Assembly (NCBI RefSeq): GCF_004310295.1
Contig: NZ_SISB01000002.1
Location: forward strand, 62,001-126,000
DNA: 64,000 nucleotides
Direction of reading: 5' to 3'
Origin: Pseudomonas sp. BGI-2
GTDB lineage: Bacteria > Pseudomonadota > Gammaproteobacteria > Pseudomonadales > Pseudomonadaceae
The translations under genes and the position numbers were made by a program. The stretch's first letter is position 1. Every line of letters begins with the position of its first letter. The notes under the pieces were generated by a model, which worked only from the letters and a program-made list of their open reading frames with translations, had not been told where the DNA came from and ran no database searches. This document shows positions 1 to 8,923 of the stretch, piece after piece.

Positions 1-18
1 TTATTGCGGGGCTAAGAT

Positions 19-1551
19 TTAGGCCCGACGCTCATGCATCCGCGCCAGTTGCCGCTCAAGCATCGACGGATAAGGCTCCATCAACCGCTCAACACAGCAA
101 GCACCCTCAGGGCTGGCAATCGGCCGGATCCGCGCACGCTGGCGGATCAGCGCGTCGTCACTGATCTTGCGCTCCACCAGCAGCAGGTTGCGGCTGTGTT
201 GCGACAAGGCCAGGGCGTCCTGAGCGGCTTCGGTCAGCAGCAGGTCGATCTGGCTCATACCGAACAACTCGTCCCCCAGTGTCAGGCCCAACTGCAATTG
301 CAGGGTGATGCCGCTGTCCGCGACTTCGATCTGCAATTGATGGCCCAGCGCACGCAACAGCTCACCACAGCAGATCGCGTTGGTCAGGTAGTCGTCGCCG
401 CTGTCTTCGGTGTGGAACACCATCAGCGTGCTGCCATCGTTGAGGCTATGCAGTTCGCCCTCATAGAGCGACGCGGCCTGGTCGAGGCAATCGCGATAGC
501 GTTTCAGCAGTTCTTCCAGGCGCGCTCGGGGCAGACGACGCAGTTGATCCTGAGCGCCCAGTTGCACGGCCAGCACCGCGCTGTGCTGTGGCACGTTCGA
601 GATCACCTGTTTTGCTACCGGTTTAGGCGCAGCGTCGGCCGATTCATCACGCAAATCGGCAAACGCATCATCGTCATCGTCGTCTTCAACGGTGCTGACA
701 CTGCGCCGCAGCGCAGGCTTGAGGCCGGCCACAGGCTTGGTTTCGTCAAAGCTCGGATCACGCAGGTTGCGCACTTCGAAGGTCGGCTCTTTATCGTCGG
801 CGTCTTCGTATTCGCTTTCGTCGTATTCCGGCTCGGGCACAGGTTCCGGTTCGGCCGGCTCCGGCGCGAAATTGGCGTGCAGCTGGCGGGCCAGGTCGCC
901 GATCTCATCCTGGCGCTCGGTGGCCGGAGTGTATTCGTCGATATTGCGCAGCCACACGCGCAGTTGCAGCAGCGGCGTGGAGATATGCCGACCCAGGCGC
1001 AGGCTCAAGGCCAGGGACAGGGCCAGCAGAATCGCACTCAAAATGCCCATGCTTTGCAGGCTGATGGTCATCGGCTGCTGGAACTGATCCATGTCCAGGC
1101 TGATGCGCAGTTGCCCGGCCGTCACGTCCTGGAACGTGATTTTGCTCTGGTACATGCCTTCGGCTTCGCCCAACAGGCTGTGCTTGGGACGCTGACCGGC
1201 TTCGGCGAGGATGCGGTTATCCACGCTATAGATGGCGGCGTGGGCCACCAACTTGTTTTTGGTCAGGTTGTTGAGCAGCACGTTGAGGCTGAGGATGTCG
1301 TTGGACACCAACAGCTCCGTGGCGGAGGTGGCGGTCTGCGTGGTCAGGCTTTCGCCCAGCGCATCGGCCTGCTCGTGCATGGCCTGCTTGAACTGCAAAC
1401 CCATCACGCAGGCGTAGATCACCAGGGCCAGAGCGACCAGGATCACGTTATGGCTAGCGATGCGCAATGCAATCGGTACACGGCGATGGCGCAGTGCACG
1501 GAAGATCAGCAGAAAGAAGTTATCGGTTTTTACTGGCGTGGGCCGGTTCAC
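19..1551 (-). CDS. SMP/YtjB-type inner membrane protein (AhpA/YtjB family)
   Basis: About 510 residues. The N-terminus carries a basic stretch, then a membrane segment (about residues 34-52), a periplasmic-looking region of about 110 residues, and a second membrane segment near 160-185 followed by a HAMP-like cytoplasmic stretch. An acidic Glu/Pro/Asp-rich linker with a run of Asp precedes a C-terminal domain of about 200 residues. I chose the GTG at 1551 because the frame opens with a MNRPTPVK-type start just before the first hydrophobic segment and has a GAG-containing ribosome site upstream; the frame itself runs further up without a better start. The family is divergent from serB in E. 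coli and Pseudomonas, as here. Its biochemical role is not established; some databases call it a histidine kinase, but no kinase motif is visible. Confidence 0.8.
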   Translation of the reverse strand: MNRPTPVKTDNFFLLIFRALRHRRVPIALRIASHNVILVALALVIYACVMGLQFKQAMHEQADALGESLTTQTATSATELLVSNDILSLNVLLNNLTKNKLVAHAAIYSVDNRILAEAGQRPKHSLLGEAEGMYQSKITFQDVTAGQLRISLDMDQFQQPMTISLQSMGILSAILLALSLALSLRLGRHISTPLLQLRVWLRNIDEYTPATERQDEIGDLARQLHANFAPEPAEPEPVPEPEYDESEYEDADDKEPTFEVRNLRDPSFDETKPVAGLKPALRRSVSTVEDDDDDDAFADLRDESADAAPKPVAKQVISNVPQHSAVLAVQLGAQDQLRRLPRARLEELLKRYRDCLDQAASLYEGELHSLNDGSTLMVFHTEDSGDDYLTNAICCGELLRALGHQLQIEVADSGITLQLQLGLTLGDELFGMSQIDLLLTEAAQDALALSQHSRNLLLVERKISDDALIRQRARIRPIASPEGACCVERLMEPYPSMLERQLARMHERRA

Positions 1552-1686
1552 TTGAGCTCGGCTCTTTTGTCCGTGAAGTTGACGCGCAGTATAGCGACAG
1601 GCCCTAGACCGGCAAAGCGCTGACGGTGCCCGATGGTCACTGAAAGTGGGTAGAATGCGGTTTTTTTCCACTTGCGGGGGTGCGCC

Positions 1687-2901
1687 TTGCGCGAAATCGT
1701 CCTGATAAACATCACGGGAGTCGACCGTCCGGGTCTGACTGCGGCCATTACCGGCGTTCTGGCCCAGGGTGGTGTGAACATTCTCGACATCGGTCAGGCG
1801 GTGATCCACGACACCCTGTCGTTCGGCATCCTGGTTGAAATTCCTGATACCGAGCAAGGCAAGTCGGTGCTCAAGGACATCCTGTTCAAGGGTTACGAGC
1901 TCGATCAGCAGGTGCGTTTCACGCCGGTATCCGAACAGGATTACCAGCAGTGGGTCGGTAACCAGGGTAAAAAACGCCACATCGTGACGCTGTTGACCCG
2001 CAAAGTGACCGCCGGGCAATTGCAGGCCGTGAGTTCGATCACCGCCAAATATGGCCTGAACATCGATCACATCGATCGCTTGTCCGGGCGTATGCCGCTG
2101 GACACCCCGGCCGACAAAGGCAAGGGCTGCATCGAGTTTTCCGTGCGTGGCGAAGCGGCTGATCCGCAGGCGCTGCGGGCCGAGTTCCTCAGCGTCGCCC
2201 AGGAACTGAACGTCGACATCGCCTTCCAGGAAGATTCGCTGTTCCGCCGTAACCGCCGCCTGGCGGTGTTTGACATGGACTCAACGCTGATCGAGGCCGA
2301 AGTCATCGACGAACTGGCCAAGGCAGCGGGCGTGGGCGACCAAGTGTCTGAAATCACCGAGCGAGCGATGGCCGGTGAACTGGATTTCCGCGCGAGCTTC
2401 AAGGAACGCCTGGCCTTGCTCAAGGGGCTGGACGTCAGTGTGCTGGACTCGATCGGTGCTTCATTGCGTCTGACCGAAGGCGCCGAAACCCTGTTCGCCG
2501 AACTCAAGCGTCTGGGCTACAAAACGGCGATCCTGTCGGGCGGCTTCACCTACTTCGCCAAGCAACTACAGGCCAAGTTGGGCATCGACTACGTGTTTGC
2601 CAACGAACTGGAAGTGGTCGACGGCAAGGTTACCGGCGTGGCGGTCGAGCCGATTGTTGATGCACAGCGCAAGGCGGATCTGCTGAAAGAACTGGCGCAT
2701 AAGGAAGGCTTGCGTCTGGAACAGACCATCGCGGTCGGCGACGGTGCCAACGATTTGCCGATGCTGGCGATTGCCGGTCTGGGCGTGGCGTTCCGCGCCA
2801 AACCGCTGGTGAAACAGTCGGCCAAACAGGCGATTTCCACCCTTGGGCTGGATGGCGTGCTGTATCTGCTGGGCTTCCGGGATCGTGACGGGCAGCTCTG
2901 A
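1687..2901 (+). CDS. serB: Phosphoserine phosphatase SerB
   Basis: Hydrolyses O-phospho-L-serine to L-serine, the last step of the phosphorylated serine pathway, in the cytoplasm. The 404-residue protein has two N-terminal ACT-like regulatory segments (about 1-170, opening REIVLINITGVDRPG) and a C-terminal HAD domain. The HAD motif FDMDSTLIE supplies the nucleophile Asp196 and acid Asp198; motif II is ILSGGFTYF and the DGANDLPML motif binds magnesium. The start is a TTG at 1687 behind a G-rich ribosome site; an in-frame TTG at 1672 would add five residues with no better signal. Length and start match the Pseudomonas two-ACT form. It is transcribed divergently from the SMP-like gene. Confidence 0.96.
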   Translation: MREIVLINITGVDRPGLTAAITGVLAQGGVNILDIGQAVIHDTLSFGILVEIPDTEQGKSVLKDILFKGYELDQQVRFTPVSEQDYQQWVGNQGKKRHIVTLLTRKVTAGQLQAVSSITAKYGLNIDHIDRLSGRMPLDTPADKGKGCIEFSVRGEAADPQALRAEFLSVAQELNVDIAFQEDSLFRRNRRLAVFDMDSTLIEAEVIDELAKAAGVGDQVSEITERAMAGELDFRASFKERLALLKGLDVSVLDSIGASLRLTEGAETLFAELKRLGYKTAILSGGFTYFAKQLQAKLGIDYVFANELEVVDGKVTGVAVEPIVDAQRKADLLKELAHKEGLRLEQTIAVGDGANDLPMLAIAGLGVAFRAKPLVKQSAKQAISTLGLDGVLYLLGFRDRDGQL

Positions 2902-2926
2902 GTCTTGTATTGACTAAACTAGCCTC

Positions 2927-3017
2927 TTCGCGGGCAAGCCTCGCTCCTACAGGTTTGGTGTCGTACACCTATCGCGCGAACGACGCAGAACCTGTAGGAG
3001 CGAGGCTTGCCCGCGAA
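2927..3017. repeat. REP-type inverted repeat pair (family A)
   Basis: Two inverted copies of a REP unit (core GGCAAGCCTCGCTCCTACAG and its complement) separated by about 40 bases, between the convergent serB and PilZ-like genes. The same unit recurs six more times in the window. It may also terminate transcription. Confidence 0.85.
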
Positions 3018-3046
3018 AGGGGCGCCACGGTCTTACAGATTCACCC

Positions 3047-4825
3047 TCAAAGCAACTTCCACAACGAATCAAAATCCTCCTCAACGCCGCTCACTGCGGC
3101 GTTGTCGTTTCTGGCCGCCTCCAGCGAGCGATAAGCAAACTGATTAAAACTGTTGGTACTCGCCACCCGTCGATCCAGCCCGGCGCGGCGCTCCTGGCCG
3201 TTGGTGTTGATCAGCACTTTGCTGCCTTCCTGAAAGGGCAGGCGCGGTGCGAGCAACGTAGCGGGCAGGTCGATGGCGCTGATTTCCGGCAGCAACAGGC
3301 CACGCAAATATTGACTGTGGTCGTCCCGCGTTCGCACCAGTTGCAGCCCGCACGGCTCGGCGTAAGGCGCGACCTGTTCGATCCCCATTTGCGTACCACC
3401 GCCACGTACCTGACGAATCCAGCGCACCACTGCAATACTCCAGCCCTGATTGGCGGAGTCCTCGATTCCGACCATTTCACCAGCTTGTAGCTCGGCCGGC
3501 ACTGCGCCAGGCCATGCAAGGCAATAGCCGCCGGGGCTGTGATTGATGACCGGCAGGGCGTATGTCGGAAAATGCCGATTGCTATCAGCCGCCTCGTGGC
3601 CGTCGTTGTTCTGAAGTTGCGGGTATTCAATCTCTTCGTAGGGCAGCAAGGCATCGGCGCTGCCGTGGGGAGCGGCGTCGAACGCCTGGCCCCATTGGTC
3701 GCTCTCCCGGCCTGCCGGGGACGTTGCCGAAAACTGCGCTAGGCGGGTGCCGGGGTTTTTCAGAATATCGCTGAACGAACGTTGCCCGCCCAGATAGAAG
3801 TGCAGCGCGCTCATGCCCACGCACAGGGTCAGCGTGCCTTGGCCAGCGGTGCGTTGAAAACTGCGCTCGGCAGCCTGGCCCCACGCGGCGTGCAGGTGTT
3901 GCAGTGTATCCAGGCTGAGCCCGGTCGGTACCGGCAGCGGCGGAGTGCCGATATTGCCTTGCAAATGCGCTTCGATGGCGGCGACCAGTGGCTGCGGATC
4001 AATCCCCAGCAAACCGGCCTGCTGCTCGGCCCTGAACTTCGAACGGTAGCGCGGACCGGTGTCGAGGTCCGGCGCGACGGCAAACAATCCGTCAGCAGGT
4101 TGGCCGGATTGCAACTTGATCCATTGGCTCCAGGGCTCCAGCACCTCGGCGAGCCGTGCAATCTGATTCTGGCGCAGTTGATTGCAGCGGGAAGCGCCCA
4201 GCAGCAGGGCCGTCACGTAAGTCTGTTCGATGCTCAGGGTTTTCGTCTGGCTGGCCAGTTCATCGCGCAGGCTCAGATGCTGGAGTTTGTGTGCGCAGGC
4301 GATCCGATACAGCTGATGCAGCTCCAGCCACAGGCCTTCCGGCACCGGGCAATACAACTGAGTAGAGCGAATCAGCGGGCCGTTCAGGCAATGGATCGCC
4401 CGCTGCAGCGCCTGGGTCAGCAGAGGGGCTCGATCCTTGCTGAAGCGCGGGGTGATGCGCACGACGATCTGTTTGTAGCCAATCGCCAGGTGACTTTGCA
4501 GTGCCTGGCAAAGGTTGGCGATCTTGCGCGAACGCTCGTCGAGCACAATCGCTTGATGCAGGAAATGCCGTTCCAGGTGTTTGCAGACGTAATACACCTC
4601 GGGGCGCAACAGTTCGAGCAGTTGCAGGCGATTGTCGCTGGGGGTGAGCAGTTGGTTGAGTTCGCTCAAGCCTTGATAGAGCAAGCGGGCGGTTTCGCCG
4701 ATGTTGGCTTTGGGCAGGTTGGCGATCCAGCGCTTGAGGTCGCGTGGCGTCGGTTCACAGAACGACAGGCGCAGTTGCGTCGGGATCGGTGCACGTAGCA
4801 GCAGGTGGGGACTGGTCTCATTCAT
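3047..4825 (-). CDS. PilZ-like/c-di-GMP-associated hypothetical protein
   Basis: About 592 residues, no signal peptide or membrane segment. It corresponds by position (between serB and psd) to the conserved PA4958-type protein of Pseudomonas. The N-terminal two thirds is a helical Leu/Gln-rich region without recognised motifs. The C-terminal part resembles a PilZ fold: a beta-rich stretch with GEMVGIED, WSIAVVRWIRQV and MGIEQVAP. A clear N-terminal RxxxR c-di-GMP motif was not identified, so ligand binding is inference. The start at 4825 (ATG, MNETSPHLLLRAP) has GGAG 11 bases upstream; longer starts lack support. In P. aeruginosa the neighbouring gene is fimX, which is missing here. Confidence 0.65.
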   Translation of the reverse strand: MNETSPHLLLRAPIPTQLRLSFCEPTPRDLKRWIANLPKANIGETARLLYQGLSELNQLLTPSDNRLQLLELLRPEVYYVCKHLERHFLHQAIVLDERSRKIANLCQALQSHLAIGYKQIVVRITPRFSKDRAPLLTQALQRAIHCLNGPLIRSTQLYCPVPEGLWLELHQLYRIACAHKLQHLSLRDELASQTKTLSIEQTYVTALLLGASRCNQLRQNQIARLAEVLEPWSQWIKLQSGQPADGLFAVAPDLDTGPRYRSKFRAEQQAGLLGIDPQPLVAAIEAHLQGNIGTPPLPVPTGLSLDTLQHLHAAWGQAAERSFQRTAGQGTLTLCVGMSALHFYLGGQRSFSDILKNPGTRLAQFSATSPAGRESDQWGQAFDAAPHGSADALLPYEEIEYPQLQNNDGHEAADSNRHFPTYALPVINHSPGGYCLAWPGAVPAELQAGEMVGIEDSANQGWSIAVVRWIRQVRGGGTQMGIEQVAPYAEPCGLQLVRTRDDHSQYLRGLLLPEISAIDLPATLLAPRLPFQEGSKVLINTNGQERRAGLDRRVASTNSFNQFAYRSLEAARNDNAAVSGVEEDFDSLWKLL

Positions 4826-4942
4826 GCCGTGGAAAACTCCAACCGGGAAATGGGCGTGAATGACCTGACTGTAGCACCTACGGATGTCTACCGTTTGTCT
4901 GTCAGCCGAGTGCTGCTCGGGTGTACTACTAATCTGACACAC

Positions 4943-4968
4943 GTGCGACTGGATACGCACAGTCGTAC
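4943..4968. promoter_or_regulatory. Imperfect palindrome upstream of the lectin gene
   Basis: Arms GTGCGACTG and CAGTCGTAC, with one mismatch and 8 bases between them, lie about 55 bases before the lectin start in the divergent intergenic region. This could be an operator for the lectin or the opposite gene. No regulator is known. Confidence 0.25.
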
Positions 4969-5021
4969 GGCCTGCTGCCTACGCAGGGCAGGTCTCTTGT
5001 AACTTCAAGGAGATGAGGTTC

Positions 5022-5423
5022 ATGTCTAAATACGTAGTGGCAAATCAATGGGGCGGCAGTTCGGCACCCTGGCATCCGGGCGGAGACTGGGTGTTAGGCG
5101 CGCGGGATAACCAGAACGTGGTCGCGATCGAGATCAAATCGGGCGATGGCGGGAAGAGCTTCACCGGCACCATGACTTACGCGGGTGAAGGTCCCATTGG
5201 CTTCAAGGCTCAGCGCACGGGCCAGAACCAGTACAACGTGGAAAATCAGTGGGGCGGCAACGACGCTCCATGGCATCCGGGTGGCAAGTGGGTCATCGGC
5301 GGCCGTGATAATCAGAACGTTGTGGCGTTGAGCTTCACCTCCAATGACGGAGGGAAAAACCTCAGTGGCACCAATACCTACGCCAACGAGGGGCCGATCG
5401 GCTTTCGTGGACAGATAGAGTAA
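5022..5423 (+). CDS. OAA-family high-mannose-binding lectin (two tandem repeats)
   Basis: A 133-residue cytosolic-type protein with no signal peptide, built from two tandem repeats of about 67 residues. Each repeat has an NQWGG motif, an APWHPGG loop, a GxRDNQNVVA strand and a closing GPIGF motif. This is the architecture of the Oscillatoria agardhii agglutinin homologue family, whose members (including one from P. fluorescens) bind the branched core of high-mannose glycans. The ATG at 5022 has AAGGAG nine bases upstream; the in-frame ATG at 5013 overlaps that ribosome site and is rejected. It stands alone between a PilZ-like gene and psd. A biological target (fungal, protist or phage glycan) cannot be read from the sequence. 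Confidence 0.93.
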   Translation: MSKYVVANQWGGSSAPWHPGGDWVLGARDNQNVVAIEIKSGDGGKSFTGTMTYAGEGPIGFKAQRTGQNQYNVENQWGGNDAPWHPGGKWVIGGRDNQNVVALSFTSNDGGKNLSGTNTYANEGPIGFRGQIE

Positions 5424-5439
5424 CGGCGCTACCGAAATG

Positions 5440-5471
5440 TCCGCCCCTTCGAAGACGTTCGACGGGGCGGA
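5440..5471. terminator. Hairpin between convergent lectin and psd genes
   Basis: A 14-base stem with one mismatch (arms TCCGCCCCTTCGAA and TTCGACGGGGCGGA) sits between two convergent stop codons. There is no strong U tract, so its efficiency is uncertain; it could serve both strands. Confidence 0.55.
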
Positions 5472-5480
5472 TCAGCCAAA

Positions 5481-6341
5481 TCAGGCGTTTGGCAGGCCCA
5501 TGCCCTGGCCCATCTGTACCGGAGAACCGGCCGCCAACTCTTCAGCCCATTTCACTTGATCCGGCCCGAACAGCACGACAGCGGTCGAACCCAGCTTGAA
5601 GCGACCCAGTTCCGCACCTTTTTCCAGATGGATCGGCGCACGGGCGGCTTCGTCGTAACGGAAGGTTTTCAGCTCGCGTTTCGGCGGCGTCACCAGCCCG
5701 GCCCACACGGTTTCAATCGAGGCCACGATCATCGCGCCCACCAGCACCACGGCCATCGGCCCGCGTTCGGTGTCGAAAATGCACGCCACACGCTCGTTGC
5801 GGGCAAACAGTTCCGGCACGTTTTCGGCGGTGGTCTGGTTGACCGAGAAAATCCGGCCCGGGATGTAGACCATCTCGCGCAGGGTGCCAGCCAGAGGCAT
5901 GTGCACGCGGTGGTAGTCTTTCGGCGACAGGTAAATCGTCGCGAAATCGCCACCCATGAACGGCGCAGCATTCGCGGCATCACCGCCCAGCAATTCCAGC
6001 ACGCTGAAGCTGTGCCCCTTGGCCTGGAACACGCGACCGTGTTCGATCGGGCCGAGTTGGCTGACCGCACCGTCGGCCGGGCTGAGGATCGCGCCCGGAG
6101 TTTCATCGAGCGGGCGAGCGCCGTCTTTCAGTGCTCGGGTGAAGAATGCGTTGAAGTGCTCGTAAGCTGTCAGGTCTTCGACCAGCGCCTGGGACATGTC
6201 CACCTGATAACGCTTGGCGAACCAGGCGGTAAAGGCGTTCTTGAACCAGCGCACGCGGCATTCGGCAATGCAGCCGGCCAGTCGCGAGAGCAAGTGGTGA
6301 GGCAGCAGGTATTGGCTGAGGATAAACAAACGCTTATTCAT
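5481..6341 (-). CDS. psd: Phosphatidylserine decarboxylase proenzyme
   Basis: Converts phosphatidylserine to phosphatidylethanolamine at the inner membrane. The 286-residue proenzyme carries the LGST self-cleavage site near its C-terminus ([12 protein letters not shown]). Ser252 becomes the pyruvoyl group after cleavage between Gly and Ser into beta and alpha chains. Other family blocks are visible: [20 protein letters not shown] and GRIFSVN. Length matches the bacterial type I enzyme. It is transcribed just after rhdA in the same direction with an 18-base gap, as in other pseudomonads. Confidence 0.97.
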   Translation of the reverse strand: MNKRLFILSQYLLPHHLLSRLAGCIAECRVRWFKNAFTAWFAKRYQVDMSQALVEDLTAYEHFNAFFTRALKDGARPLDETPGAILSPADGAVSQLGPIEHGRVFQAKGHSFSVLELLGGDAANAAPFMGGDFATIYLSPKDYHRVHMPLAGTLREMVYIPGRIFSVNQTTAENVPELFARNERVACIFDTERGPMAVVLVGAMIVASIETVWAGLVTPPKRELKTFRYDEAARAPIHLEKGAELGRFKLGSTAVVLFGPDQVKWAEELAAGSPVQMGQGMGLPNA

Positions 6342-6359
6342 TAACTGTCCTTAAAAACC

Positions 6360-7175
6360 TTAAATCTCTACGGGCGTATCGGGGTGGTTGCCCCATTCGC
6401 CCCAGGAGCCGGCGTAGCCTTTGACCCGCGGATAACCGAGGGATTTGGCCACCAGATAAGTGAAGCCAGAGCGATGGTGAGTCTGGCAGTGGGTGATGAT
6501 TTCTTTGTCTTTGGTGATGCCGAGTTGGTCGAGAATCTGCGGCATGTCCGTGCGGATGCGCAAGTTGCGCGACTTATCCATGCCGGCCGTCCATTCGAAA
6601 TTCACCGCGCCGGGAATGTGCCCGGCCTTGGCTGCCAGGACCTTCTCGCCGGAATACTCCAGCGGGCCGCGCGCGTCCCATACCGCCAGGTCGGCGGCGC
6701 CGAGACGGCTTTGCAGGTACTCGCGGGTGGCGGTGGGTTCGTCGTGCAGGGTCAGCGCAACCGGGCCGCCAACGTGGGCCGGGATCTGGATCGACATGGG
6801 CATGCCTTCTGCCAGCCACGCCGTCAGGCCACCGTCTATATAGTGGTAATTGCGGTGGCCGATGACATCGAGCAGCCAGATAAAGCGCCCGGCCCAACCG
6901 CCACCTTCGTCGTCGTACACCACGTAGACCGCATCGGGGTTGTGTCCCAGCTCACCGAACAACGCTTCGAGCGCCGCTTGCGGCGGCATCAGCCCCGGCG
7001 CAGGTGCCTGACCGAGTTGCGTTCGTTTGGGGTCGACAAAGCGCGCGCCGGGAATATGCCCTTCGGCATAGCGGGCGCTGCTGGTCAGGTCCACCAGAAT
7101 CAGTTCGCGGGACTCGAGACGCGGGAGCAAGTCGCTCGGCTCGATGACCAGCGCCAAGCCAGAGAAGTCAGACAT
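6360..7175 (-). CDS. rhdA: Thiosulfate sulfurtransferase (rhodanese RhdA)
   Basis: Transfers sulfane sulfur from thiosulfate to cyanide or other thiophilic acceptors. The 271-residue protein has two tandem rhodanese domains. The C-terminal domain is catalytic, with the loop CQTHHR starting at Cys230, the same residue number and loop as in Azotobacter vinelandii RhdA. The N-terminal domain keeps the fold (VDLTSSARYAEGHIPGA) but lacks a Cys at the active position. The ATG at 7175 (MSDFSGLALV) has GGAG 8 bases upstream; the longer frame to 7259 overlaps the upstream HDOD gene and has no ribosome site. Confidence 0.95.
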   Translation of the reverse strand: MSDFSGLALVIEPSDLLPRLESRELILVDLTSSARYAEGHIPGARFVDPKRTQLGQAPAPGLMPPQAALEALFGELGHNPDAVYVVYDDEGGGWAGRFIWLLDVIGHRNYHYIDGGLTAWLAEGMPMSIQIPAHVGGPVALTLHDEPTATREYLQSRLGAADLAVWDARGPLEYSGEKVLAAKAGHIPGAVNFEWTAGMDKSRNLRIRTDMPQILDQLGITKDKEIITHCQTHHRSGFTYLVAKSLGYPRVKGYAGSWGEWGNHPDTPVEI

Positions 7176-7218
7176 GTGAGGTCTCCAGAGCACAAAGGGG
7201 AGGATTGTAGCGCAGCAT

Positions 7219-8757
7219 TCATTGACCGCGTTGGCTAAAGCTATGGAGTGCCTTTTCAATGCACTGCGCGGTTTTACCGAAAGCTTGCACGGTGATTTCC
7301 GAAAATGGCCCGCCGCCCTGATCCGCTACAACGACCATGATCACCCGGCCATTATTGACCAGTGAGCGCAGCAGCAAATGTTCGCCGCGAAATTGCGCGC
7401 GCAGGTTGGCAGGTAACAGGGCCGAGAACTGGGCGTTGTTGGCCGGGGTTAATCGCACTTGGGCCTGTTGCGAGAGCAGACGCTGCAGCACGGTGCTCTG
7501 GCTGACCGCCAGGTTCAGGCCTGCCGCTTCTTTCTCCAGCCCGGCCGTTTGATGCGCACGCAAATTGGCGTGGGTGCGGTCGGCCATCAAAATCATCACT
7601 CGACGCATGCCGCACGCGACCAGCGCGTCCCGGGCAGAGGTGGTCAAGTGCATCGCATTGGTGAAGCGGCTCGGCTCGACCAGCAATTCGGCACATTGTT
7701 TACGCCACGCCGTCAGGTCTTCGGTGGTCGGCGCTGGCGCCGGCAGCAAACCTGCGTGAATGCGATTCACGCCCGATGGCCAGATCAGCGATATAGCGGG
7801 GTGCCAGAGGTCCGGCATGGCGTGCTGGTGCGCGCTGTTGACGGCCTGTTGATGCAATTGCTGCTGCACGTCGTTCATCGGCATTTGCAGGTAAAGGCTG
7901 GTCAGGTATTGCCAGCGCTCGCTGTGCGGACTGTCCCAGGCTTGTTGCGCCGACAGGGCCAGACCATTGGCCAGCAGCACGGTATTGGCCGGCTGATTGA
8001 GCCAGCGACGCAGGGTCGGATCGTCATCGAGACGGTTTTGCTGGCGCAAAGGGTGCTCGCTGTCGCGGGCGATGCGCAGGACTTTGACCAGTTCTCGCTG
8101 CTCGTTGAGTAGCAGTCGATAACCTTGCTGCACCCAGATCGGCAGACGCCAGATGTCCACCAGTGCCTGACAGATGTCCAGCAGGCGAACGCCGAACAAT
8201 TGCTTTTCGACTTTGCGCGCTGACTCGCCTTTATAAATGACCCGCAGCTCCCACTCTTCGAGCAACTGCGGATGAGTCAACGCCATCGGCCACAGCGGCG
8301 AGAGAAACAGCAGGCTGCCCCAGTGGATGTCCTGCCAGAGCCGCGCCAGGCGACCGGCGAAAAAGCCGTTGGCCTGTTGGGTCGCATGCTGGCTGATCAA
8401 CTGCAACTGACGCAACGCCACTGGTATGTGTGATTGGGGTTCGGCTGGCAACCGGGCGAGCAATTCTTCGGTGCGTTTCAACCCGAGGCGATTGATGGCC
8501 ACCTCAAGGTTTTCAGCCGGTTCGGTCATGCTGCCGTGGGTGTGGCGATTGGCTTCGCGAATCACGCTCAAGGCCAGGGCCGGGCTGTCTTGCAACAGTT
8601 CGGCAATGTCGCGAAGTGAACTGCGGTTATCGGCGAGGGCCTTGCAGACACGGTCGTGACTGGCTTGCGGAACGGGCAGGCGCACGCCATCGAGCAGCTT
8701 GACCCAGCCTTCGAGAGTGGTCGGTTTTGGAATTGGAACGTTCGTTTCGTTAGCCAT
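7219..8757 (-). CDS. HDOD domain protein
   Basis: A 512-residue cytoplasmic protein corresponding by position to PA4955. The N-terminal third resembles an HDOD domain: the segment VPQASHDRVCKALADN with LLQDSPALALSVIREANR is the usual opening helix pair, followed by a helix with AINRLGLKRTEELLARL. The HD metal-binding pair is absent, as in HDOD proteins generally. The C-terminal region (about 350-512) has a GAF-like alternation of strands and helices but no clear motif. HDOD proteins often act in signalling. Its position upstream of rhdA and divergent from motA suggests, but does not prove, a motility or c-di-GMP link. Confidence 0.75.
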   Translation of the reverse strand: MANETNVPIPKPTTLEGWVKLLDGVRLPVPQASHDRVCKALADNRSSLRDIAELLQDSPALALSVIREANRHTHGSMTEPAENLEVAINRLGLKRTEELLARLPAEPQSHIPVALRQLQLISQHATQQANGFFAGRLARLWQDIHWGSLLFLSPLWPMALTHPQLLEEWELRVIYKGESARKVEKQLFGVRLLDICQALVDIWRLPIWVQQGYRLLLNEQRELVKVLRIARDSEHPLRQQNRLDDDPTLRRWLNQPANTVLLANGLALSAQQAWDSPHSERWQYLTSLYLQMPMNDVQQQLHQQAVNSAHQHAMPDLWHPAISLIWPSGVNRIHAGLLPAPAPTTEDLTAWRKQCAELLVEPSRFTNAMHLTTSARDALVACGMRRVMILMADRTHANLRAHQTAGLEKEAAGLNLAVSQSTVLQRLLSQQAQVRLTPANNAQFSALLPANLRAQFRGEHLLLRSLVNNGRVIMVVVADQGGGPFSEITVQAFGKTAQCIEKALHSFSQRGQ

Positions 8758-8806
8758 GGTTGGACGCGATCATCGTCTGCATTACCTATGCCCGGAGCGG
8801 GCCAAA

Positions 8807-8834
8807 TTGGCTTTTCGCCTGAACTGGCTATAGT
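8807..8834 (+). promoter_or_regulatory. Candidate sigma-70 promoter for motAB
   Basis: A -35-like TTGGCT (8807-8812), a 16-base spacer and a -10-like TATAGT (8829-8834) lie about 90 bases before motA. Confidence 0.5.
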
Positions 8835-8923
8835 CTGGCGCAGTTTTGCCGATAAGTAGAAGAAGAGATTTTTTAACTTCCGAATATGACCTTGAACCCG
8901 ACTCAGTAAGTGCTCTCCTACCT

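Noticed and set aside
34..1623. Plus-strand frame antisense to the SMP-type gene
   Set aside because: Gln/His/Arg-rich translation typical of an antisense GC-rich frame.
1672..1686. Upstream TTG as serB start
   Set aside because: Adds five residues and lacks a better ribosome site than the one before 1687.
2927..3017. CRISPR-like repeated units
   Set aside because: Inverted, short and scattered at single sites; no array of direct repeats with spacers.
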